From Apis mellifera (lineage: Eukaryota > Arthropoda > Insecta > Hymenoptera > Apidae), in assembly GCF_003254395.2 (NCBI RefSeq), contig NC_037638.1, forward strand, positions 18,755,027 through 18,819,026: 64,000 bases of DNA, read 5' to 3'. Position 1 is the stretch's first letter, and each line of letters starts with the position of its first letter. This document shows positions 26,001 through 40,140 of this stretch, in pieces. Made by a program: the position numbers and the translations under genes. The notes beneath the pieces were generated by a model. That model saw only the letters and a list, made by a program, of their open reading frames with translations, searched no databases and was not told where the DNA came from.

Positions 26001-29000
26001 GTTGCAAACATTTAATATCCAAGTCAACGCGCGACCGCCTTTCTTTTTCCAGCGAAAAAATTACCTGTTCCGAGAATGATGCGTGTAACTTACATATTCG
26101 TAACGTACAATCATTAAAGTTAACACACGTTGTGTTCGTACAAATTACACGGACGGAATAATTGAACGAAAATGAAGAAACATCGTGTACATTAATCACA
26201 ACTTCGGTCGATCCAGTTTAAAATCCAAGCAATTTCGGTTAGCAAACGTAAAGTTATTCGCGTAATCTCTTGGAATGAATTCAAAGAATAAATGAGAAAT
26301 CTCGTGCAGGAACGATGTGACGAAATATAACGCAAAACGAAACGAAATATACAAAACAAATAAATGTGTTTGAGGGGAAAAAAAAAAGGAAAAAACGAAG
26401 AAACAGGGAGGGAAGGATGGAAAGAATGGAAAAAGATAAGTGTACGCTGTTTTCTGTGCAAATGATCCGATGCGCGACTCAACTCGCAGAAAGCATAGTG
26501 AACGCAAATAAAAATGTCCACGCACGCTCTAAGCGTGAAATCGATTTCTATCCGAGAGTGTGAACAATGTAAATTCTACCTGCTTGACTGCTAGCTCATC
26601 TGTAACGTCGCGTATATTTTGTTCATTCTGTCCGTTTTTCTCGATTCCATCTCGCCTCGCGATAGACGAACAGTACACGCAGTGTCTGGTTTGTTTCATG
26701 GCTCACCAGGTGCGCCAAAGCTACCCCCAATCTCCTTCCTCTTCCTTCCTGTATCGTGTTTAGAGAAATAGATTTACGAATACAATGTCTGTATTGTGTG
26801 TATATCTTTGCGATAAAATTGTCATAATTTTGGAGACGAAAAATCTATGAAAATAAATACAATCGATATGATATTTAATGATTAAAAAATTGATAATTAG
26901 ACGAAATATTCCAAGTTCTGGTTAGAATTCCGAATTAAAATAACGCGATAAAGAAGTCGAAGCGTGTGTCTCTATAAATATCGCGTACAATGAAGTTATT
27001 ATATTCGAGGAGCACGACGAACAAGACTCGGCCGACTTTCTGACGAACCACAATTGCAGACGCAAAGATTCTTAAGTTTCTGCTTCAATTGTACTTTTCT
27101 TTTTATGCGCATTAGTCGTGACGCTTAGTCGTTATATAAGCTCGTTCTATTCTCTTTTACACGTTCAAGGACATCGAAAGATATCTCGTTAAATAATATA
27201 AAAGTAATTTCCTCGAATATCTCCCGAAATAAATCATTCTGATCACCGTTAAATACTCGATCACCAAGTTAAATACGTTCTCGTCTCGACATAGCTCGAA
27301 CATCGATTTACGGAATATAATCTGCGATTCTGCCGTCACGCACGTATTCGCCACCGTTCAAAATACCATCGGATTCGTGGGCGATAGAATTGTTACGTTC
27401 GAATATATAAGATTCCGCCAGCCACCAATAATAAAACCGTTCGTATTTCCGCGTCGTATTTCCGCGTCGTCTCTCGCGAAGAAATCCATCGACGATTTCT
27501 TTCCTCGTGTCCTCATCCTCGTGTTTCGTCGTCTGTCGGCAACGGAATCGTCGCGGGTGAGAATTGATTGTCCTTGTTCCGTGGAAATTGATGTTGTCAA
27601 GCGATGTAGACGATGTGGAAAAATTCGCGATTCGCGTACGCAACGCAGTTCGCGCCTCGATTTGACTTGTGCCGCGCGGATCCGCGGTTGCACGCGAATT
27701 TCGTGACAAATTGGGCGGTCGTATCCGTGATTTTAAAATGCAGCTGTTCGCGTACACGTGCGCGGCATAAAACGTTATAATACACAGGGAGGACAAGAAC
27801 GCGTCTTCGTTCGCGCGGCTTCGTTGCACGAGTTTGGCCGCTTGTACACGCTTGGCGCGTGTCACGTTCCGTACGTGAGAGTCGCGGTGTGTGTCACGCG
27901 CGCGGCTGGTGGCGTACAGCCGTGTGTGGATATAAGGAGATGAGGTCTATTGTTCATTGTGCCTCGCTGGCAGAACGCTCGAGCTTTCACGTAAACGGCC
28001 AGCTTGCTCGAGTAAGTGAATTTCCGCAGGTGATTTCGTTCGCCGCAACAGCTATAAAGATACAGTCTGATTCTGGCTCGGAACAGACGTGCGCCAGACA
28101 TGCGTTTTGTAAGAGAACGAATGAGAGATAGAGGAGAGAGGATTACGATTGACTTAGGGTGAAATTGGAGCAGGTTAAATGGTGCGCTTAACGCGTTGAA
28201 TTTTACATATATTTATATCTTATTCGAAACTCTTATCCGTTAATGGTGAAGTGTAATCATTTATTTCGAAAGACGTACATATTATAATAAATGCGTATCA
28301 TATTAGAACAAAATTGTTTGAAATTATTTTAACCGTGAATTTAATATTTTATTATTAATTTAATATTTATTGCAACGTTAAGAGATATCTATTATCGAAA
28401 ATTTGATGAACGCGAATGTATGTTCAATTTAAATGCCGAATTAATTTCAATATTCCTGCTCGTTTAATACGAAAGAAAAGGTAATCCATGATAAATTTTT
28501 GGAGTAGTTTAGAGACTGTATAATTTTCTTGAAAACTTTGAGATCAATGGAATTATTGTAATTATAAATTAGAACGACTATTATTACAAAAAAAAAACGA
28601 TAAAAAAAACGCTAGCGAATATTAAGCGAAAACTGAGCAAAAAAAAGAAGATATAAAACGGTTTCCAGGGCACATCCCGGAAACGTCGGTGTTCCGGTTT
28701 GGCGCGCGTTTACCTTCCTCGAGGAAAACGATGAAAACGATGACGCCAGACTATAAGCGAACACTAGAATTTTTCCCATCTATGGAAATATGCTTCGTAA
28801 CGAGAAAAACTTGAGAAACTTTTTTTTTTATTCGATAACAAAATCTTTCTTTTCTTTCATAATCAATGATGAAGTCTTTGTCTTGATGGAAACGCGAACA
28901 AGAACAATTTTTAAATGAAACGAAGAATAATCGAAAATCGAGAAGATCGTAAAATAGTTAATTTTAACATGCTAACTGTGTATGTTCGTGCAAATTCATA

Positions 29001-32000
29001 TTTTTATACATATTGATAAAAAAAAATCATATCTCTAGTAAAAATATGTACGTCCATTATCTTCCAAATGCTGCTACACGTATTTTACATTTGATATTTT
29101 ATATTGATATTTTCGCATCGCGTTCACCCTTTTACATTTTCATATTTATACTTGTCATAATTAAACACATAAATATCCTTACTGATAACACATTATGTCA
29201 CAACGTGTAAATCGAATCTTTATAAAATTCGAATAATCAAAGTCGAACAACCACTATGAAATTTATAAACGAAGCCAAAGATCCGAATAATAACTACGAT
29301 AATAAAAAATTAATAAATCTCCGAATACTAAATACAATTATGCACTAATCGAATTTCAATTATCCAAACCTATTTTCAATCGTTCAAGATGTATACAAGG
29401 GTTGGAGAGTAGGAGAAGATACAAAGAAAAACAGAGAGAATCTTGAGATAAATATAGGAAAAATGGGATAACGGATAACGGATTAATCAAAAGCCGATCT
29501 ACCGATTATTTTTCCGGGGTTAAAGACCTGACCGATCTCGAAATTCTTTCTTCGTTAGTAAAGTCTATAATAAAGGATGTCATTTTTGCATTGAAAGCGT
29601 TTACTGTAGCCACGGCTAGTCTTTCTGAAAGGCTGAGACCCACTTACGTGGTGAGACCCTTGAATTCGCTAATTAACGCGGCTGACTCATGATGTCACTC
29701 GTCAGGTATACACTCTTGTAAAGGTCACGTCCAGTAGTGTGAAATACTTGACCGACACTGTGTTCCTGCATTATTCTCGGGGCCCACAAGCTTTTTCCTC
29801 GCGCTGTTTCCGGAATATTCTGTCGCGTTTCAGAGGGAGATACGGAAAGAGAGAAAGAGAGAGAGAGAGAGAAAGTTAGTAAAGCACAGTAGCGCAGGCT
29901 ACAATCGCAAAGTACACAACCGTGCGCCAAGAAACTCGAGACACAGTCATATTTCTGGTTTGTGCCCGACTCGAGTGCTTAGGCGTTCACTTAATTCGTT
30001 CATGCTCTCCACCTAAGCGCTGATATCCTCTAAAAATCATCCACGCCACGCCTTGGAGTTTGCCACGAGCACCTTGTACAACTATGATACTTTTAGAACG
30101 AAGTGTACTGCGGCGAAGTGTACTCGGGAAAATACATTGTGTTAATGAATTATACGACGAATAAGTTATCATTTAGAACAAAGACTTTTCATCGAGAAAT
30201 TGTATAATTTTCATTGTGTATCGAGGATTATCGTTGATATCACGATATTCAAATTAGTGATTCAGTTCGAATACGAAATGATTTTATTTTATCACGAAAG
30301 TACGATATTTTCCTTTTAACGAAAGAAAATTCAACAAGATTGTTTTTCGATTTATTTTTATCGTTTCCGTTGCGAATTCAGAATTACACGGGGAGCAACA
30401 ACACCCGGGAAAGAAAGTTCAGAAAACATCGGCGATACACTAGACCAAGACTAATTCGAACTTTTCCCCCAGAAGTTCTAGATGACAAATTATTCCCGGC
30501 AAAAATAGAGTACCGTTTGAGATTCAACGAGAAATTTTATCACGTTACGTAAGTGCTGTCCACGCACGCGTTTGGCCCACCGCATGTGAGGGTAGGGAGT
30601 CAGGAGACAGGTGTATATACAACAGGGGTGGATGAAAAATGAAAGCTTTAACGATGACGCAGAAACGTCCTAACGTGCAAATGAATTTGCAACGATGTAA
30701 TAGCCAATAATGTCACGCGCAAACATCATTATTTCGCGCTGCATTTGTCGTTGTGCGACACTTTATGGAAGAGTTATACAAATATTTTTGCTTCAAATGA
30801 AAATTAATGTTTTCTGTTAACGTTTCGACGTTCATCGAACACAACCACTTTTTCCTTTTTCGTTTTTCGAACGATAAATTTACTATTTATTGGTGAAACC
30901 CGTTTATTGAATTAAACATTAGTAATATATCACAGCATTCGAAAATAAATCCGTATAAATTCCTTTATCATCGAATCATTCCCGTTCGCGTTTCCTTACT
31001 GAAGTTTCCAATTGTGCAAGGAATGGACTCGATTCTAACGCGAAATGACGTCCGATATAAACCTCGCTACAGGAATTTCATCCAAAATCCGGAAGATAGT
31101 TTCAAAGTTAAATTAATTTTAATACAAATTCTGCGATGTTGTGCAACATAATTTAATCAGGTAATTTATCAGAAACTTTTGTCAAGTATCATAGGTATTG
31201 TTTGTACCTAACGTTAATTATACATCTTGTAACGTTCAACTTTCTTTCTTTGCGTTTCTTCAACGTGCACGCAGCGAAGGCAATTTTATTATCAAAGATC
31301 TTTCAAAGAGGATATTTAATTTTGTGGAAAATTGAAACCAGTTAATCGGTTCCTCTTTCTTTCGACCGCGATTTCTTTTATTTTTTAACGAACTTTGCCA
31401 ACAAAGATTCATAATCTTCGCTTCGCCACGAAAAATAAAAATTCAACTTGAGAAATTTGAAAAATAAAATATCGTGATGCTTGTCTATTCTTGGATAAAC
31501 GAGAATTTATTTCGACAAAACGTTGGCAAAAGTCAAAGCACGAAGCAATCACGACGATACGATGATTGAATCGATTGAATCGAGTTTCGAACTGACAGTA
31601 ATCATACGTGTAATTTCACTTTCGTAAATGAGTTGAAGATTGAGTTATATCGGTAAATCGTCGTCCGATCGTATGACTCGTTCTCCGAATACGTATTTCG
31701 TTTTGAATCGATAATATTTCCTTAATTGATACAGTATCGCGTTATCACGAACTTTTGTACAGTTACTGTGCCACAAAGTGCGAATCATCATTGGTTTTCA
31801 TTAAATTCGAAGCGTACGACTCGAGTAAAAATAAAATTCTAAAAAGAAGACTAAAATTTTTCTTCAAAATAATTAAAAAAAAAACGAAAAAATAAATTTG
31901 TTAAAACATCAATGGCAAAAATCATCGAATAATTAAAAATAAACACGGAATATTCAAGGAAATAACGAATATAAAAGGACGGTGAAATTTGATCGTAGAC
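23061..32000. other. single-copy noncoding stretch
   Basis: No gene can be supported. A CpG-rich section at 27.4-28.1 kb has open frames on both strands and two TATA-like elements (TATAAGG near 27935 and TATAAAG near 28054) without clear initiators. A tandem 13-bp direct repeat lies at about 27441-27467. A GA-rich run lies at about 29850-29875, and an AP-1-type TGACTCA at about 29683-29689. Confidence 0.5.
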
Positions 32001-32123
32001 ATGGCCGAAACGACGGGCGATCGCGGTGGTAAAATCACTTGGCTATTTCGAAACGAAAACTGGCCATGCCGCAGAGCAGTTTTCGGGTTAAAGATCTCGT
32101 TGGAACCGTGGCAAAAAGTCGTA
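32001..32123 (+). CDS. candidate short coding exon, unknown protein
   Basis: An ATG in acceptable context (GACATGG) opens a frame of 41 codons that reaches GTA|GTGAGT at 32123/32124, a good donor. The peptide begins MAETTGDRGGK and has balanced composition. The sequence beyond the donor becomes low-complexity and pyrimidine-rich, consistent with intron or with non-genic DNA. No homology is recognised and no next exon was identified. Low confidence. Confidence 0.2.
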
Positions 32124-32339
32124 GTGAGTGGTGGATCGATGCCACAGCAGCGACAGCGTGGCTCCAGCCAGCAGACGTCGTCGTCCTTCCGTACTACCGC
32201 ATATATACACCCGTACACACCCCCATACCTCCCCTATCCACCCCATTACCATTCCCATTCCAACGATCTCCTCATCTCCATCGCCATCTACGCTCATCCC
32301 CCTTTTACGTTCCACTCCTTTACCTCCGGGCTTTGAGGG

Positions 32340-32420
32340 CGTCCTCGTCGTTCTATCTTTCTTTCTCTCTCTCTCTTTCTTTCTCTCCCTCTCCCTTATC
32401 TTTTTTCCTTTTTTAACCCC
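32340..32420. repeat. polypyrimidine tract
   Basis: CT/TTTC-rich low-complexity tract. It generates Ser/Leu/Phe-rich frames on the plus strand and Lys/Arg/Glu-rich frames on the minus strand, which are not genes. Confidence 0.9.
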
Positions 32421-32498
32421 TTCCAACCCCCAACCATCTCATCGTTCGCCCGTGGGCGCTCTAATACGACTACGAAGCGCCACGACTGTACTTATGAG

Positions 32499-32532
32499 AA
32501 TGTAACCCACATTTCGACCTAACGTTACTTCC
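32499..32532. repeat. short repeated element, copy 1
   Basis: AATGTAACCCACATT followed by a block ending in AACGTTA and TTC. The same arrangement recurs at 33593-33625 with about 26 of 33 positions shared. The first part is an inverted repeat (AATGT and ACATT). Function unknown. Confidence 0.4.
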
Positions 32533-33592
32533 GGTTTGCTCGGGAAACGTATTGTGAGTTATGCTCAATGCCGTTTCGATATCTGTCACCGCTAATGGCA
32601 TTAGAGAACCCGTTGCAATAGTCTAGGGAGAAAGTTTTCGAGGAATCGAGAAAGGGGGGAAAAAAATTGGGGTGAAAAATAATGAATGAATATATCATCG
32701 CGAATATCGTAGAAAAATCGAATATAGGTGATGGATCGTTTTGTCTTTTTTGATAATATTTTCATTCGATATCACGAGTTATTATTGTCGCCTCGATACG
32801 CGAATTAATGATATTCATCGTCGACGCGTCTTAGTGGTGAAGTTTCAAAGGAAACGACGCGACTCCGGAATGCGCGACGATTTCGCAACATCGTCCCGCA
32901 GTTCTGTAATCCGATCTACATTAGCTCGATGTCTATACGGTCGCTGCTTAATTTTGCGACACGTAAACGTGCTTCAGCTCGGAGTGATGGCACCGAATAC
33001 CATTCGAAATTTCATCTATCCTTGGCTACTCTATTACGACTGTATCACGAAGTAGACGCGCATTGGGAATAAAGACACAATCTACATTCTGGAATGTTAC
33101 ATCCTTCTCTCGCACGCGTAAATATACTATCTTATAAGACAATTTCAATATTATATATAATGATTGACGAAGGAGAATCTAAATAGTATCGGTACGAAAA
33201 AAAAATTAACTTTGCAAATTTTTGTTCAAAATTCGAGAACGATTTTAAGGAAATAAGAAAAGTTTAATAATAGTATTGAAGAGAATCTAGCACAACACGT
33301 GACCTTCGTACGTTCGCACGACAAATAAAATCTCGATAAGATGACTCTCTGGCAATATATCGGCAATCCATTTCTTAAATCTACGTGATTTGTTCCACGA
33401 AAGAATACAACCTAATAACAGGGGCATTTATCGAAGAATGCGGTTCCCGAGGATCTTGTCTCTTCGTTTCTACCCGACCTATTCACGTCTATCACCACTC
33501 TTATGTTCCTACCCTTTTGTAACCAGCGTTCGTGTCGCCCACCCCTGCGTAATGCGGTCATAGTACGTGTTAGGTATTATTCCTTGGAGAAA

Positions 33593-33625
33593 AATGTAAC
33601 CCACATTCTGTCAGAACGTTATTTC
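33593..33625. repeat. short repeated element, copy 2
   Basis: Second copy of the element at 32499-32532, same orientation, about 1.1 kb away, with the same two conserved cores (AATGTAACCCACATT and AACGTTA). Confidence 0.4.
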
Positions 33626-36600
33626 AGAGATCACTAATATTGAATGTTAGGAAAAAAAATAAGATTCGAGTATTTTGACTGTAATGAGAAAAAAATGTCT
33701 TCTGAATACGTAACGAGACAATGATTAATTAATTAAAATCTTTTACTCGTAAAAGAAAATACATTATAACATATACATTCGAACGAACGAAGAGATTATA
33801 CATTCGAGGACAACGAGCGCTAATTAGAACCAATCTCGTATCAACACAGAGATTTCTCATATCTTGATCCTAGATCGCCAAGTGTATTTTTCCATGTAAA
33901 AAAGTATTTAATCAAAGAAGAGAAAGAGAAAAGGAATTGTAAAAAGCTTCGAACGAAGAAAAATCCCAAAGCTCGTTTCACGTGCTTCGTTTAAAAGTCC
34001 TAGCAGCTTTAGGCGACGTTTGCACTGCTGCAATATTTTTTGGAAATTCTTTATCAGAAACCCTCTTTGAAGTTTAACGAATCTAAGAAGAAGAGAAAAA
34101 AAGAAACTAAGAAGAAGAGATCTTTAAGATTATCGATCCTTCGCGCAACTGAAAACTTTTTACGTAGCTACCCTAAAGATTATCAAATTTCCTGACTCAC
34201 AAGGGATAATATTCGGTTATGAATCCATCGAGAATCTGCAGTACTCGCGAAGCTCGAATCTTTCAAACTATGCCTCCAAGTTATCCCTCTCGAATTATGG
34301 AACAAAGTTATCACAAGCCAAAGTTCTCGCGTCACGGCGATGCAAAGGAACCTTTAAGTTACCATAGATGCAAAAAGAACTGCTTAAAAACAGTAAGATT
34401 TCTGATATCATCAATAAAAAAAAATCATTAATGTTAGCTTTTACTGTAACAATTATCATTATGCAACCGTAATATTTTTTTCTTTTTTTAACGACGCAAT
34501 ATGCGTACATATAAAACAATTTGGATCTTATTTATCTTGTAATAATAACAACTCGCCAAATATTCCAAGAGAACGTAATACAATGCAAAAAACGCGAGAG
34601 GAGCTGTAACAATATTATCTTTCATTCCTCGCTCTGACATAAATATAATAAATAATTCTATGGGATATTTTCGCCCGAACTTGATTCGATAAAGTAAAAT
34701 AATCTTTCTTTTTTTTTTATTGCATATCTTTAAGAATAGCAAATAATTTATAATTAATTACCGAATCTACTAGATAATAACTCCTATAGTTAAGAATATT
34801 CTTCGTTAATCTTCCACGACGAGAAATTTTGATCTTCGCGTTAATTCTTATATCAACTTTTTTCGTTTTGTTCGTTTCGTTTCACCAACAATCCGTTTCG
34901 AGATGAATAAAAAATTTTACGAGATAGATTAATCGTTTTATATTTGTTAAAAAAAAATAGTTTTCTAATCACTCTAAATATTCCGATCGCGATCAAAAAA
35001 ATAGATATTGATTCTCTAACTTTTCTTCTTATATTATTTTAAATTTTCGTGCAAAAAATATCAAAGATTTATCGAACGATGAAATTAATTATCATTTCTT
35101 TTCAATCAGGAAATAGATCCGGTAAAAATTTCAGGCTACAAAATGTTCATCTATCGGTTTGTTCCTTTAAAATAATAAATGGAAACGAGATTTAAAGAAT
35201 ACGAAGAAGGTAAAAGGACGAGCAGCAAATAGAAATCCCACGGTAATCTTAGCATGTTCTAGCTCAGTGACGTTATCTAACTGAATCGCTATTTCGCGCC
35301 TCGCTCTTGGATAATTTATTATTGCAGCACCTGTATAGCACGTGCTATCGATCGTCGTCGCTGCATTTAACGTACGGTCAAAGCTATCCTTTTTTTTTCT
35401 CGATTTAACACCATCGATCCCCTCGTTGACGTTCGATCTGTCGCATTTCTTTCGAATCTCCGTTCTTTTTCCTTTTACTTTTACATCTTTTTTACTTTCT
35501 AATTTTTCTACGAATCGACATGTATTTTTACTGAAAAGAATTTGAAAAACAGTGTCACAAAAAATTTCACGCGATCTATTTGAAAGGAATATCGAGATGC
35601 GAGGGAATTTTGGTAGGAAATTTATTGAAATAATGCGAAAAAATACAAAACACGCATTTATCTTTAAGCATTAGTTTTAAGAGAAATAAATTATACAAAA
35701 GCGTGTCAACAGGGAAGGTTACTTTAATTGCCCGAGAAACTTGAATTCACGGCAAAGTTGAAGATAAAATTACGCGAAAAATTCGTACGATAACTTCTAT
35801 ACAATTCTATATTGAATAAAATTTGAATCGAGAATCGAAAATATTCGTACTATTTTGATTCCTATCATTTTACCATTTTCGCGATACCTACTCATCGTTT
35901 TGAGAATCAACTCTTACTTTCTCCCCATTACCATCATGAACCACTTTTCCTTTCCTTTTCATTCCCTTTCTTCCATCTTTTCCTCTTTTCCTTTTACATA
36001 GTTACTCCATAAAGCACGCGAAAGAGTTAAATCGTTCCACGGTTCTATTTCGTCGCAATCACAGGCACGAATGCCTACGGTCCTTTTACACGAATATTTT
36101 AATGAATGCGGCTCCTCTGATGCGCGGGACCGCTTACTATTCTTCCCACAATGCTTTCCCTCTTCTCACTCCTATCTCACTTCGTCTACCACGCTTATTT
36201 TTCCATTTTTCGAGAAAGATAGAACAGTAAACGCGCAAAGGAATAAAGAACGAAAGACAAATGGATAAAAAAAAGTGGAGAACTGGCAACGATTCTTTCA
36301 GGCCCACAGGCTGAAAGGTTAAAAAGCACAAAACCAAAAACTCGATAGATGTACAAGTATCTGTGTGAACATCTGTCACCGATAGAAGCTAAAACGAGAA
36401 GATAGAACGCGTAGAACGAGATTAAAGAATCTCGTTGCATCGTGGATCGTTTCTTTTTTATATTGCGTCATACTTTTCCCCTTTCTTCCTTCGTCCCTCT
36501 TTTCGTATATTTTTTCCTATTTCTATTCGCAAATCCTTCGAAAAAATCGAACAGACGACTCAAGAACCAAGATTTATTCATTATTCGACAAAGTATATAG

Positions 36601-39381
36601 TAATAGCGAACATTTAAAAAGTTTTTCGCGGTTGAATCACGTAATGTAAGAAGGAATTTTCGTGCATCTTCGTAGAGGCAATGTTACAAGATCTACTAGA
36701 AGAGAAACTACTTGTAGAATTCTGATTCCGGAAATTATGTAACCAGCGTTTCGCTTCATTTCAAGACACCGGGAATTTTATACGATGCGAACTTGTCCCA
36801 TTGGAATATTCGTGTACGCTCGACCTGCTACCAACTTCTCATCGACATCGATAGGAATGTTTAAAGCGACAAACTTTCATGGTATAAATTGCATACGAAA
36901 ACACAATCAGAATTGAATCGACTCGAAATTTTTAATAAATCGTAAAACGGACTGCGAATTTTTATCGAAATTTCTATTTTCCGTTTATTTTCTATTCTTT
37001 CGTTTTATTGCGCAATTACGAAATGAATAATAATCATTTGGCGAGTGGACAAAAATCAAAGAAACAAGCCTGAAGGAAAATAGAGGATTTCACCAAGTAA
37101 TTGTCAACCTTTCATCTTCGACTAATCTCGAGGAGGTCTCATCGTCAGACGTTGAGTACGATTCAGACATCACCCACGTTCGCTTTCGTTTATTTTCGTT
37201 CGGCAATTGTGCTCGTACAACAATACAGAAATCACTGTCGTCTACAGCGTAAGACGAGAAGAACGTGTGAGAGGAGGACATGTCGATTAGAACAAAATCG
37301 AATACGCAACCCTTCCCATTGGTGCGAAAGGATAAGCACTATTGTTAAATCTCGACAGCTCTTGGTTGAGTGTTGGCCTGGGCCGGAAATAACGACAGAA
37401 GTGTCAAAATTCAAAGCTTTAGAATGGGGAGCATAATAGCACAATGGTGGAAAGTGAGCGTGCCTTTGTACCAAGTAGTTGGAAACCTTCAATTTTTATC
37501 GGACGAACAAAAGGATCTATCGAATTCCTTCGAAGCGTAATTATATGTTTAACGTATTAATTTTAAGATTTACATAATTTGGAAAAATGATGATTTAACG
37601 TTAAAAAAAAAAGAGAAAAAAATCTTAGTAGTTACAATAATTCAAAAATTTAAAGTAGAATAAAACTGTTTCACTTCGTGTGTTGCTCAAAAAGAATTCT
37701 GACAACGCGATATATGATTTCGAGGAAGACCATTTAAAGAATATTGTTATCTGATTATTCGAGTGAGTAGTTCATTCGTCAACCGAGTCCAGAGATCCAT
37801 TAGACAGTTGCAATGATTCACAGTTTCAGACAATAATACTTGGCAACCCCTTTCAGTGAGATGTTACGAATGGAACATTTAATCGAAACGATTCCTATAG
37901 GTGCGTAATATGTCTATGTCTAACATAACAATGTAGTACGAGTCATGGAAACCTTCTATGCATATCGAATACATACTTCGAGTTGAAACTACAAAGCTCG
38001 ACTAAAAGATATCGATGATACATTTTAACAAACAGAAAATGTTTTATGAAACATACATCCAGTTAAAAAGATTTTTATCTATATGCTTCTTTTATAGAAG
38101 AAATAGTATTCTCGATAGAGAATATCAAACAATAAAAACTACTTGGTCTTATACTAACTGCCTGCGGAATTATTAAGATATTGAAACGAAACGATTTTTC
38201 GAGTTTGGACGAAAACTCTTCAATTAAAAATTTAGTTAAAGAGACGAAATTCATTTCTAAAACGATTATATATAATTTAATGAAAACAATAAAATAATAA
38301 TATGTGTATTTAAACTGATAAATTTAACTAACACGTTAATATATAAAAAAATTCTAAATGAACAATAGAAACGATAATGTACAAAATACATTTCGTCACT
38401 ATAAAAAGATGTCAATATAAAAAAATACGTTGAAATCGAAAAGCAAAAATGATGAAACATATGACATCAAGCGGCAAATAACTAAAATAGCTACAAACAA
38501 AACTGACATATCGATAAAAAAGTTAAAAACAATTAAACTACAGAGATCACATCAAAATTACAACCGAATTAAAGAATTATATCTATATGCTTATATATAC
38601 TTCTATTGCATATACTTATATATTTATATTTATATATTTATATTCAAATTACCGATCGCGTAAAAAATCAATGTTTAATATATCCTCTATGATTTAGAGC
38701 GATAAATATTAAACTCAATTACGGTTAATCTACTGAAAATTCATTTCAAGGAACCAAAATTTTGATATTAATTTGATAATTAATATATTTGACCAATCCG
38801 AAAATAACAATTTTAATTTACAAAAACAAGATAAGATTAAACATTTTTTACTATTTATCGATATCATTTTTAGAAAAAAGTCGGTCTCGATAATATCATA
38901 TATTTATTTTTTAAACTAACATTTTTACCGACATTTAATAATGTGAATAGCTGTACTAAACCGATGCACATTATCATGGCACACGAGAAACAGACGTGAT
39001 ATGTGGCGACATCTTATGAAACTTTGCATAACATATTTTAAAATATCCAATCAGTAAAAAAGAATATAATATATATTATCTGTTCTAGTGGTAAAACAGA
39101 ATACTTAAAAAATAAAAAAAAAAATTAAATATCAAATTTAGAAAAAATTATTAAAAAACCATCGAATATTTGATTTTTTCTTTAAAAAAAATTTTAATAT
39201 TATTACTGATAATAATTCTAATTCTGTTCAATAAATTAATTCTATTCATAAATTAATAGTAACTATAATTACTATTAATTTACGCAAATGAAAAAAATTT
39301 GTTCAATATAACTATTCCTAACCTAATTGCAGCCAATTAGCTCATATTATTCACTATATATAATTTATAATTATATTATGA
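33626..39381. other. noncoding stretch; composition falls to AT-rich near 38.2 kb
   Basis: No gene seen. Up to about 38.2 kb the sequence resembles the left half. From there to the inverted repeat it is very AT-rich with many homopolymer and TA runs (for example 38580-38640). The start of homology to the right arm cannot be placed exactly because the right arm continues beyond the window. Confidence 0.5.
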
Positions 39382-39437
39382 TATTACCTACGAAGAATAT
39401 AATTATAAATTGTATAGTAAATAATAATGATTGCCCA

Positions 39438-39530
39438 GGTCTCACCTTCGAGGAGGTTGCTGCAAAGTGGAGACCCACCCTAACCACGCGTCCCATCCAC
39501 CCTCCTTTTACGCACAAATTTATTTACTAA
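39438..39530 (-). other. conserved outer block with splice donor, left
   Basis: In an AT-rich sea this segment is GC-richer and conserved with 63850-63959. On the minus strand it ends in CTCGAAG|GTGAGACC (donor at 39445), preceded by TTTGCAG that could be an acceptor for a 14-nt exon. Probably a distal exon of the outward transcript of this arm, but no chain of exons to it can be proven. Confidence 0.35.
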
Positions 39531-40121
39531 TTCATTATTTACATTAATTTTCCTTTTGATGTACATTTACAAAACGTTCAAATATTTGATCGTTGTGCAA
39601 AGTAACGAAAGGAATGATAAGAAAAACCGACGCGGAAGACTAAGTCTTAAAGTAAAATTAAAACTATATCTAAAATTAATTACGTAATTAATTTAATCTA
39701 TGTGAGACGCTTCTTCATTGTATTATTATTTTACACTTTCATTACTATGAAAATATAAAATAACTTATAAAATATAATTTAATATTTTAATAAGAGAAAT
39801 AATATACTTTATTAATATATTATAATTAATTTATTAATTAATAGAAGGAAAAAAATAAATGAAATGTGTCTCACAAAGAATTATTCTATTCTTATAATTA
39901 AAACTTATAATTAACTTATCATTAATTACTATTTTTAATTATACATACACTTATTTATATAAAAATAAATACTATATCCACCACCATTCATTTTATTTTA
40001 TTATCCTTATGCATGCATTTAATTATAAATATATTTTGTTTGATAATTTGAATAGCATTGAAATTTCATGCTTTTTAATTATATTTTTGTTGAATGATTT
40101 CACTAATAATTTTCCACACAT

Positions 40122-40140
40122 ATATATATATATATATATG
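40122..40140. repeat. (TA)n microsatellite
   Basis: About nine TA units in AT-rich DNA of the left arm. Confidence 0.9.

Noticed and set aside
32039..32505. Long plus-strand frames rich in Pro, Ser and Leu
   Set aside because: Generated by CA- and CT-rich low-complexity sequence, open in three frames at once.
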